This document shows positions 56,936 through 64,000 of a stretch of 64,000 nt of DNA, one piece after another. Position 1 is the stretch's first letter. Each line of letters starts with the position of its first letter. The DNA lies in contig CP046178.1 in assembly GCA_014075255.1 (NCBI GenBank), positions 769,616-833,615 of the forward strand, given 5' to 3'. This DNA is from Gammaproteobacteria bacterium. Its GTDB lineage: Bacteria > Pseudomonadota > Gammaproteobacteria > UBA4575. A program made the position numbers and the translations under genes. The notes beneath the pieces are model-generated. The model was not told the origin of the DNA. It made no database searches and worked only from the letters and a program-made list of their open reading frames with translations.

Positions 56936-59244
56936 CTAGAACTTAGAATGCCAGAAACGTTGTCGCACTTCACGATATCCTGGCAGTAATTGCAATCCAT
57001 TTTTATCTGAAAAATTAAACGTAATCATACCGTGAGAAGCCGTATTTACTAAGTCGCTACCAAACTCTTTGTAGCGTGAGACCACTTTTTCATCGGGAAA
57101 ACCATAAGGATTCCGGTATCCAGTGGTAAATACGACATAATCTGGCGAGGTGGCCCGAATAAATGCACCGGTAGAAGAAGTATTACTACCATGGTGCGGT
57201 GCAATAAGAACGTCTATATCAAGCAAATCTGCTTGCACATCAATCAATTGCTTTTCAATTGGCTTCTCAATATCACCGGCAAGCAAAACACTTCCAGACG
57301 GATGCTGCACAAGTAATACACAAGAACTATTATTACTCGATAGCGTTTTTTTATCTTCCGTAATTTCAGGCGGATGCAAAAATTGAAAGTTAACCGACTT
57401 CCACTGCCAACTCATTCCTGCTTTACAAATTCTGGTTTGATCATGCTGGTAGCCCTTAATGTGGCTACCAAGCAAATGCTCAACATTTATATTCGTGAGT
57501 ATCCCTTGTAAACCTCCTGCATGATCTTTATCACCATGGCTTACTATCAGGGTATCGATACTATCAACACCTCGATGCCGCAAATAAGGAACCACCACAG
57601 CCTCACCTGCATTAAAACGACTACTAAATTTTGGCCCTGTGTCATATACCAACACTTGATCACCGATTTCTAAAACAACTGACAAACCCTGGCCAACATC
57701 TAATGTGGTTAATCTAAGATCGTTTTCAGGTATTCCAGCAACTTGAGCAAAAACTAATGGGCTTAACAAAACCAAACTTAGCGTTTTACCAGGCCAACCT
57801 TTAGGTGAAAGCAACAGTAAAATTCCAAAAACTGCTGGAATAATTGTCCAAATTGGTATTGCATGATGCAAGCTAGCAAAAGGCAAGGCATGCAAAAAAT
57901 CAAGCACTGCCCAAAAGATTTCTAATAAAATGTTTGCACACTCTAGAATCCAACTCCCCACTGTTTCACTTATAAGCAAAAATAACGACCCAGTTAGCGC
58001 TATTGGTACAACTAAAAAACTCACCCAAGGCACGGCAAATAAGTTTGCCAGAGGTGAAATTAAGGACGCCTGCTGAAAAAATAATAATGTTAAAGGTAAC
58101 AAACCCAACCCTAATACAATCTGTATTCTTACAAGGTTGTACCAGCCCACTGATTTTGAAGGCTTACCTTTAATTGAAAAGAGAATGATTGAGACAGCTA
58201 AAAAAGATAACCAAAACCCAGGTGATAATACCGAAAATGGATCCAATAAGAGCACACATAACAAAGCAATCGATAATATATTCCACGCACGCAAAGACTG
58301 CATTGAATACACTGACAGAAATACAACAGCCGCCATAATCATGGCGCGCTGTGTTGGAATCGAAAATCCTGCCAGCATTGCATAGAATACTGCTGCAAAT
58401 ATCGCAGCTAACGCAGCAATACGTTGCGCCACTACACACAAACAAAGTTTTTCACTTCGCTTCCATAAAAATAGAACAATAAAATAAATAAATCCAGAAA
58501 CTATTCCAACATGTAAGCCTGAAATAGCCAGCAAATGGTTTGTTCCCGTTTGAGTTAATACCTGCCAGCGTTGTGAATCCATTTGCCCACGCTCACCTAG
58601 CACCAAAGCTTTAATAACGGCAGAAAATTTTCCTTTAGTACGTTCTAATTTTTGATTTAAGGTTGCACGCAAAAAATAAGTTGGATTTAAAATACTCGTA
58701 GCATGAACTCGTTGATTATTGCCTTTACTACGCACATAACCTGTAGCGCGTATCCCATGTTCAAATAGCCATTTTTCGTAATCAAAACTACCAGGATTTG
58801 CATAGCTCCACGGTCGTTTTAAACGAATTCTTAGCTGCCAATGTTCGCCCAATTGTAAGGCTGGGACATTTCCATACCAATTGAGCCTAACTTTCTTAGG
58901 TAGCAATATCGTTTCGCCATTTGTCGAGGTACTTGAATTATAAATAGAAAATTCGAACCTTGAGCTACGACCTTGAACGGAAGGGATAGAGATGATCTGT
59001 CCCGAAACTTCTATATCGACACCTTCCAATGATTTATCAAGCTGCGGATAAAGATTGAGATAGGCGTGCACCAAAGCCCATAAAAAAAACCGAGTAAAAT
59101 ACTTACTACTAGAATACTACGAGGATATTTAACACCTATTATGATCACCGGTAGAATCCCAAAGATCCAATACCAGTGCGGCAGCGATGCAAAGACTGTT
59201 AAAATACAGACACCGAGCGTAAATGCGACTGCGATCTTAAACAT
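56936..59244 (-). pseudogene. comEC: ComEC/Rec2 DNA uptake channel, frameshifted near the N-terminus
   Basis: ComEC imports single-stranded DNA across the inner membrane. The main frame (56936-59074) has the DUF4131-like OB part, many competence-domain helices (TGTNHLLAISGLHVGIVSG) and a C-terminal metallo-beta-lactamase domain (VSHGDKDHAGG, APHHGSNTSSTG). The first three helices lie in another frame (59244 down to about 59090). The frames meet at a run of eight T on the coding strand (59082-59089); nine T would join LGFF to LWALVHAYLNL. Read as a real mutation, a sequencing error or slippage; the rest of the gene is intact. The likely start is ATG 59244. Confidence 0.85.
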
Positions 59245-59318
59245 ATACAAACCCACCCAATCTATGCATATATTTAATACTTTAACTCAATCACTTAAAT
59301 AGACCTAAATACTCATAA

Positions 59319-59837
59319 ATGCCTCGCGATTTTCTAAAAAATTTCTTCGCAATCCAAAAGATCAAAGACGATAAATCTTTAAATATTTTCGGAGATTTTA
59401 TACATGACCAGAACTTATGGCATATGCGCAGACGCTCTGTCGCGGGAGCTTGTGCTATAGGGCTTTTTTGCGCATTTATACCATTGCCCTTCCAAATGCT
59501 CATCGCGGCTGGATTCGCGATAATTTTCAGATGCAATTTACCCATCTCGGCAGCACTAGTTTGGGTAACCAATCCAATAACAATGCCACCGCTTTTTTTC
59601 CTTGCCTATAAAGCGGGAGTATTTCTAACAGACACTCATTTAGAGCCTTTTGACTTCGAGTTGAGTTTTAATTGGTTATTTACTGAATTGCGTGAGCGCT
59701 GGCGCCCCTTTATGATGGGTTGCTTTTTCCTGGGTACATCCGCCGCGTTATTTGGCTTCATAACCGCAAGAGTGTTATGGCGTATTCGAGTCGTTACCTT
59801 TTGGAATAAACGCAAATTACGCAAATTAAAGAAATAA
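59319..59837 (+). CDS. DUF2062 membrane protein
   Basis: A 172-aa membrane protein with two or three helices. The family core is RRSVAGACAIGLFCAFIPLP, followed by FQMLIAAGFAIIFRCNLPIS and VTNPITMPPLFFLAYKAG. Function is unknown; DUF2062 genes commonly sit by comEC and lol genes in gammaproteobacteria, and here it is divergent from comEC with a 74-base gap. The C-terminus is basic and likely cytoplasmic. Confidence 0.9.
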   Translation: MPRDFLKNFFAIQKIKDDKSLNIFGDFIHDQNLWHMRRRSVAGACAIGLFCAFIPLPFQMLIAAGFAIIFRCNLPISAALVWVTNPITMPPLFFLAYKAGVFLTDTHLEPFDFELSFNWLFTELRERWRPFMMGCFFLGTSAALFGFITARVLWRIRVVTFWNKRKLRKLKK

Positions 59838-60092
59838 ATGAGCGAGTACACGTAAGTACGAATATAAGTAGCATCATGAACGATGCATCATATTTATTTA
59901 TAGCAGATATCCTCTTACAGTCACAAACGGATATTCAAGAATTCTGAAAATGCGGCTCATCTCCAACCACTTGTGTTCAAGAATATTTTATCTCTTGTTT
60001 ACTCATGGATTCACATAGAACTTGTACAACAATTTATTGACACTATTTATGATTTGCAACCTCACTAAATAATTTTATAATTAATACTGCTC

Positions 60093-60365
60093 GTGACTGA
60101 GCACGAACTATCAAAATATTTTCTAGAGGTTGGGCTTATGGAAAAAAATGGTGTAGCGGTTACCAATCTTAATGACCAAGATCCTAATATCTTACAGATG
60201 CAAGGCTGGTTTTTAGTCACCACTTTACAATCTATAGAAGATGGCCAAGATTCCGATACTTATAATAATGCAATGGATAAAGCTTTATCCCTAAATTGTG
60301 AAGTTGGACTCCGCAGTTACGTGAAAGACAACCATACGTTCTGGGAAGTGTGGAAGCATTTTTAA
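60093..60365 (+). CDS. Hypothetical protein
   Basis: Unrecognised 90-aa soluble protein, mixed alpha/beta by eye, with no membrane segment. The frame starts at GTG 60093; Met16 (ATG 60138) is an alternative, and no clear ribosome-binding site decides between them. It has a relatively ordered core (QMQGWFLVTTLQSIED) and a Trp-rich end (HTFWEVWKHF). The 255-base gap before it shows nothing beyond a small GCATC/GATGC dyad. Convergent with the GAF gene. Confidence 0.45.
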   Translation: MTEHELSKYFLEVGLMEKNGVAVTNLNDQDPNILQMQGWFLVTTLQSIEDGQDSDTYNNAMDKALSLNCEVGLRSYVKDNHTFWEVWKHF

Positions 60366-60400
60366 TCGATGAACAGCTGATTCGCGTGCGTTCTAATATT

Positions 60401-60952
60401 TTAATCGATAAATGTATTAAGCTCGTATTCAATTCCGGCAGAAAAACGACATCCGTTGACAATATTCTCAACCATGTTTCCGAGTACGGTTAGTAAGTTC
60501 TTTTCACTATCAGTAAATTTTCTTGATTCGATTCCTATCAAGCACAATGTTCCAATATTCAAGCCTGATTTGGTCTGCAATACGTATCCTAAATAAGATC
60601 GAATCCAAGGGCACTCCAGCACAAGTGGATTGTCATGAAATCGAATATCCTTATAGGCATCTTCAATTTCAAAAATACGAGAATCTGGATCACAAGCATT
60701 AGCCTTAAGAATGGCATGAGCACAAAAGGAGTAAGTTCGTGCCGTTTCTGTTACCTCTAGTCCTACAACCGACTTAAACCATTGACGATTTGTGTCAACT
60801 AGGCTGACTAAGCAAATGGGTACAGATAAAGCTTCGGCTGCAAAACGTGTGATGCAATCGAATCGCTCATCCGGCTGAGTATCGAGAATATTTAGCGATT
60901 GCAATGACTGCAAACGTAAAAATTCATTACTTGGAAGTGGTGCAACTATCAT
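60401..60952 (-). CDS. Stand-alone GAF-domain protein
   Basis: A 183-aa soluble protein consisting of a GAF domain: LQSLNILDTQPDERFDCITR, VPICLVSLVDTNRQWFKSVV, the Cys-containing YSFCAHAIL (possible ligand or chromophore-site Cys) and GTLCLIG. This subtype is usually the N-terminal input domain of kinases and GGDEF proteins, but here no output is attached. It could sense small molecules and regulate a partner, or be a remnant. It lies after lolD on the same strand across a 200-base gap. Confidence 0.85.
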   Translation of the reverse strand: MIVAPLPSNEFLRLQSLQSLNILDTQPDERFDCITRFAAEALSVPICLVSLVDTNRQWFKSVVGLEVTETARTYSFCAHAILKANACDPDSRIFEIEDAYKDIRFHDNPLVLECPWIRSYLGYVLQTKSGLNIGTLCLIGIESRKFTDSEKNLLTVLGNMVENIVNGCRFSAGIEYELNTFID

Positions 60953-61152
60953 TTATCTAATTCATCCCAACTAAAATAGATCAAACATAATAGTTCTATT
61001 TCATAACTATTTACAAGCAATCTACTTCAGTGTTTTCTATTGGGTATATACAAATTTTATTAGACAAATATTATATTTGTAAGAGTCATAAATGTTAGCA
61101 TTGGGTCAATAGCCGCCAAACTGAATGTCTGTTTTATTACTCAAAGAACTTC

Positions 61153-61830
61153 TCAAATTTTAGCAAGCTGCCCATCTTCTAGTGTGTATATCTCATCCAT
61201 GGACTCTGCAATACGAGAATCGTGAGTGACGATTACAATTGCAGTGTCTAACTCTTCATTTAACTCAAGCATTTCATTCTGCACGTGCATTGCATTTTTA
61301 CTGTCTAGATTACCTGTAGGCTCATCTGCAAGAATCACTTTAGGATGCGTGACTAATGCACGCGCAATCGCTACTCGCTGTCTTTCACCACCTGAGAGTT
61401 CTGTAGGTTTATGCAATATACGATTCGATAAACCTACTTTTGATAATATTTCTTTGGCTTGCCCCTCTGCATCTGAGATAGATCCATCACGCAACAATAA
61501 AGGCATTGCAACATTTTCTATTGCCGTAAACTCCGGAAGTAAATGGTGAAACTGATAAATAAATCCTAAAGATTGATTCCGCAACTTTCCTCGTGCTGCA
61601 TCGGACAATGTCGACATATCTTCACCGCAGACCGTTACCGTCCCTGAATTAGGAACATCTAATCCACCAAGCAAATGCATTAAAGTACTTTTGCCACTAC
61701 CTGATGCACCAATTATAGCTACCCTGCTTTTCTGCTCGACATTAAAGTTAATGTTTTTCAAAACTTCTACGCGAGCAGGGCCACTATCAAAAGCCTTAGA
61801 TAGGTTTTCACATTGCAACACTATGCTCAT
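61153..61830 (-). CDS. lolD: Lipoprotein-releasing system ATPase LolD
   Basis: ATPase of the Lol exporter that extracts outer-membrane lipoproteins from the inner membrane. Walker [11 protein letters not shown], the LolD-type [16 protein letters not shown] segment, signature [15 protein letters not shown] and Walker [13 protein letters not shown] are all present. Length 225 aa. It is 19 bases after the permease gene. Confidence 0.95.
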   Translation of the reverse strand: MSIVLQCENLSKAFDSGPARVEVLKNINFNVEQKSRVAIIGASGSGKSTLMHLLGGLDVPNSGTVTVCGEDMSTLSDAARGKLRNQSLGFIYQFHHLLPEFTAIENVAMPLLLRDGSISDAEGQAKEILSKVGLSNRILHKPTELSGGERQRVAIARALVTHPKVILADEPTGNLDSKNAMHVQNEMLELNEELDTAIVIVTHDSRIAESMDEIYTLEDGQLAKI

Positions 61831-61849
61831 AATAGATTACCCATACCTC

Positions 61850-63097
61850 TTATTCATATCTTAGGGCCTCAGCAGGTTGAGTTCGCGCTGCTTTCCAGGC
61901 GGGGTAAATCGTAGCAAAAACCGTGATAATGAAAGCGACAATGCAAATAACAATGACTTCACTTGGAATAATTTCAGATGGGAAATCACTGATTGGATAT
62001 ACATCTGGAGAGAGAAATTTAGCGCCGCGTATCTTTTCAATCATTCTAACAATACTTTCAAGATTCGAAGACAGTAATACTCCACCTAACGCACCTAAAA
62101 GCGTGCCCACCAACCCTATTACCGTGCCTTGCACAACAAAAATTCCCATAATGCTTTTTGGCGATACACCCAATGTTCGCATAATGGCAATATCACTTTG
62201 CTTTTCTGTGACTACCATTACCAGCATCGAGATAATATTAAATGCCGCAACAAAAACAATGATGATAGTTATGATAAACATCATGGTTTTTTCCATTTTC
62301 AAAGCACGAAAAAAATTGCGATTATGATAGGTCCAGTCAGTAACCCAATACTTTCCACCAAGTTGATCACGAAGTTTATAGGTGATCTCTTGGGCATCAA
62401 ATAAGTCTTCAAATTTTAAACGCAACCCAGTTACCGAATCGCCTAAGTGGAATAAACGCTTAGCATCACTAATATGGATTGCTGCCGTATTGCGATCGTA
62501 CTGCGGCATACCAACCGCATAAGTCCCCATTACCGTAAACCTTCGAAACTTAGGAATTATTCCTGCAGGCGTTACAGTCGCTTCAGGTGTAATAACCGTT
62601 ATCTTCTCTCCAATATCGACATTTAAATAATTTGCCAAATCACCGCCTAGCAATATTCCAAATTCGCCTGGCTTTAAAATATCCAAGCTACCCTCTTGTA
62701 AATGTTCTCCAATTTTAGAGACCTTCGTTTCAAGTTGCGGATTTATGCCTGTTAGCATTGCACCGGTCACCTGCTTTCCATGCACAATCATTCCCTGACC
62801 TTGCACATAGGGCGCTGATCCTTGAATTTCAGCATTACCTTCAAGTGCTTCTTCTACTTTTGGCCAATCGCGTAATTTACCATCCAGTTCTAATACCGTG
62901 GCATGCGCTGTCATGCTTAAGATGCGGTCTTTGATTTCAAACTGGAAACCATTCATTACCGAAAGAACAGTAATGATCAATGTAATACCAAGCGCTAAGC
63001 TAAATACTGAGATGAAAGAAATGAATGAGATAAAATGATTTCGGCGCTTGGCACGCAAATAGCGAGATCCAATATAAAATTCAAGTGGCCGGAACAT
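61850..63097 (-). CDS. lolC: Lipoprotein-releasing ABC permease (LolC/LolE family)
   Basis: Permease (415 aa) with one N-terminal helix, a large periplasmic domain (about 50-270) and three C-terminal FtsX-type helices. The start FIGSRYLRAKRRNHF-like YIGSRYLRAKRRNHFISFIS is typical, as is VLSVMNGFQFEIKDRIL just after helix 1. Only one permease lies beside lolD, whereas E. coli has separate lolC and lolE flanking it. It may therefore be the single-permease (LolF-like) form; the symbol lolC is provisional. Confidence 0.9.
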   Translation of the reverse strand: MFRPLEFYIGSRYLRAKRRNHFISFISFISVFSLALGITLIITVLSVMNGFQFEIKDRILSMTAHATVLELDGKLRDWPKVEEALEGNAEIQGSAPYVQGQGMIVHGKQVTGAMLTGINPQLETKVSKIGEHLQEGSLDILKPGEFGILLGGDLANYLNVDIGEKITVITPEATVTPAGIIPKFRRFTVMGTYAVGMPQYDRNTAAIHISDAKRLFHLGDSVTGLRLKFEDLFDAQEITYKLRDQLGGKYWVTDWTYHNRNFFRALKMEKTMMFIITIIIVFVAAFNIISMLVMVVTEKQSDIAIMRTLGVSPKSIMGIFVVQGTVIGLVGTLLGALGGVLLSSNLESIVRMIEKIRGAKFLSPDVYPISDFPSEIIPSEVIVICIVAFIITVFATIYPAWKAARTQPAEALRYE

Positions 63098-63334
63098 ATA
63101 ATAAGTAGATTGAGCGAGTTAAATCAGTTGAAGTTATTTATCTAATATATTGATTTTAAAGGATTCGTAAGCTTTATCATGTATACAAATAGGAAGCTCA
63201 TGATGATTTCAACACAAAGCTGAAAACTCTTTAATTTCATATGAATCTCTAGCGCCATATCCTTTAGTCCGCTAAAACTCGACTATTATCGTGCTTTACT
63301 AGAGCACACATTCCCGCCATTAGCAGGCAGTGAT

Positions 63335-63649
63335 ATGATTCATATAATATTCAACATACAGCTTAGATCTATGCGAATTTTTATAAGTTCAACTATTACT
63401 CTGTTTTTAGCAATGGCAACCTTACAGGTAAACGCTCAGGTAGTGAAGACACCGGAAAGCAGTGCCCAAGTAGTTGTCAATTCAAGCATGCCCCTTCGCG
63501 GCTTTTCCAAGACTCAAGTTGAGACAAGCTTCGGTCAACCTAGTTCTAAACAAGGACCTGTGGGCAGCCCATCCATCTATCGCTGGGACTACAATAATTA
63601 TTCTGTTTTCTTTGAAAATAATATCGTTATTCATTCTGTTGCTCATTGA
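63335..63649 (+). CDS. Small periplasmic protein of unknown function
   Basis: A small exported protein of 104 aa, with a signal peptide ending near LQVNAQ. The mature part has PLRGFSKTQVETSFGQPSS and IYRWDYNNYSVFFENNIVIH, a pattern found in a conserved gammaproteobacterial family whose members recall SmpA/OmlA-like beta proteins. ATG 63335 has AGG seven bases before it; Met13 (ATG 63371) would give a more canonical signal peptide. The 237-base gap from lolC/E holds no other feature I can support. Confidence 0.7.
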   Translation: MIHIIFNIQLRSMRIFISSTITLFLAMATLQVNAQVVKTPESSAQVVVNSSMPLRGFSKTQVETSFGQPSSKQGPVGSPSIYRWDYNNYSVFFENNIVIHSVAH

Positions 63650-63708
63650 TTCATATCAAATCAGCTAGCAGAATAAAGACCCTCTAGCACTCAAACAAAT
63701 TACTTGCC

Positions 63709-64000
63709 GTGGGTTCATACCGCCTCGCTCCCGAATGGGCGCGTCAAAATGCTGTTATTCTCGTTTGGCCACATTGCCATTCTGACTGGAGCAACCAGCT
63801 AAATGAAATAGAAGTTACCTATACCGAAATGAGCCGGTATATTGCAAGACATCAAAAACTCATTCTGGTCGCTTATGACCTAGCTCATGTACTCCATATA
63901 CAAGAAACTTTAACTCAGCAAGAAATTGAACAAAAAAATGTTCTGATTATTCCTGTACCCACTAACGACACTTGGGTACGTGACTATGGTCCGATCACCG
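63709..64000 (+). CDS. Agmatine deiminase / peptidylarginine deiminase-family protein (3' truncated)
   Basis: A guanidino-group-modifying enzyme of the agmatine deiminase superfamily, cut by the right edge. From GTG 63709 the product begins MGSYRLAPEWARQNAVILVW and continues with PHCHSDW and NDTWVRDYGPIT. PEWxxQxAVxLxWPH near the N-terminus and NDTWxRDxGP, which carries a substrate-binding Asp, are family hallmarks. The catalytic His and Cys would lie beyond the window. Agmatine deiminase is likelier than peptidylarginine deiminase; the substrate cannot be settled from 97 codons. Confidence 0.85.
   Translation, partial: MGSYRLAPEWARQNAVILVWPHCHSDWSNQLNEIEVTYTEMSRYIARHQKLILVAYDLAHVLHIQETLTQQEIEQKNVLIIPVPTNDTWVRDYGPIT

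Noticed and set aside
59011-59256. Open frame of 81 codons as an independent small membrane protein
   Set aside because: Its helices align with the start of ComEC and run into the main comEC frame with a single-base shift, so it is the N-terminal part of that gene.

Overview
The window looks like a piece of chromosome from a low-GC gammaproteobacterium; I cannot place it to order. The evidence is gene order. PilZ-holB-tmk-mltG-pabC-fabF-acpP-fabG-fabD, infA-clpA-clpS, nudJ-mnmA-hflD, comEC-exbB-exbD-msbA-lpxK-Trm112-kdsB and the lolC/E-lolD pair are all classic gammaproteobacterial neighbourhoods. LpxK, KdsB, MsbA and Lol proteins imply a lipopolysaccharide-bearing outer membrane. No rRNA, tRNA, CRISPR array, prophage or intact insertion sequence was seen. 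The window cuts a DEAD-box helicase at its left edge and an agmatine-deiminase-like gene at its right edge.

Layout. 1-6.4 kb: deaD (5' truncated), a DUF389 membrane protein, then leftward small genes (YaiI/DUF188, YtoQ, SlyD-type isomerase, an L7/L12-tail-like membrane protein, an unknown membrane protein, a membrane-anchored glutaredoxin, DUF1415). 6.4-12.1 kb: the 2-oxoglutarate dehydrogenase operon sucA-odhB-lpd. 12.1-19.7 kb: the cell-division/replication/fatty-acid cluster. 19.8-25.2 kb: infA, clpA/clpS, nudJ, mnmA and hflD. 25.3-28.1 kb: acnB, of a long type I associate with Bacteroidetes. 28.4-29.2 kb: a DMT exporter.

29.3-36.5 kb is the accessory region. It holds a signalling locus with three stand-alone receiver proteins, a receiver-kinase hybrid, a membrane kinase with a large helical periplasmic domain, and a divergent Tat-exported solute-binding protein that has no transporter genes beside it. 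I read this as a candidate binding-protein-coupled phosphorelay, and it is the most interesting system here.

36.6-45.2 kb: a VOC protein, ppnP, recQ, a small RRM protein, a GGDEF/EAL protein, fumC and purB. A short tandem-repeat array sits between fumC and purB. 45.2-49.7 kb: a four-gene Gld-like ABC system. 50-51.4 kb: a DUF7931 protein coupled to a mini-secretin-like protein. 51.4-59.3 kb: nudF, kdsB, Trm112, lpxK, msbA, exbD, exbB and comEC; comEC is split by a one-base shift in a T8 run. 59.3-64 kb: DUF2062, small unknowns, a GAF protein, lolD and lolC/E, a small periplasmic protein, and the start of an agmatine-deiminase-like gene.

Together the genes supply TCA steps (AcnB, SucA/OdhB/Lpd, FumC), fatty-acid and lipid A biogenesis, lipoprotein sorting, protein quality control and tRNA modification. 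The distinctive biology is in the 30-36 kb signalling locus, the acnB gene, and a few non-coding structures.
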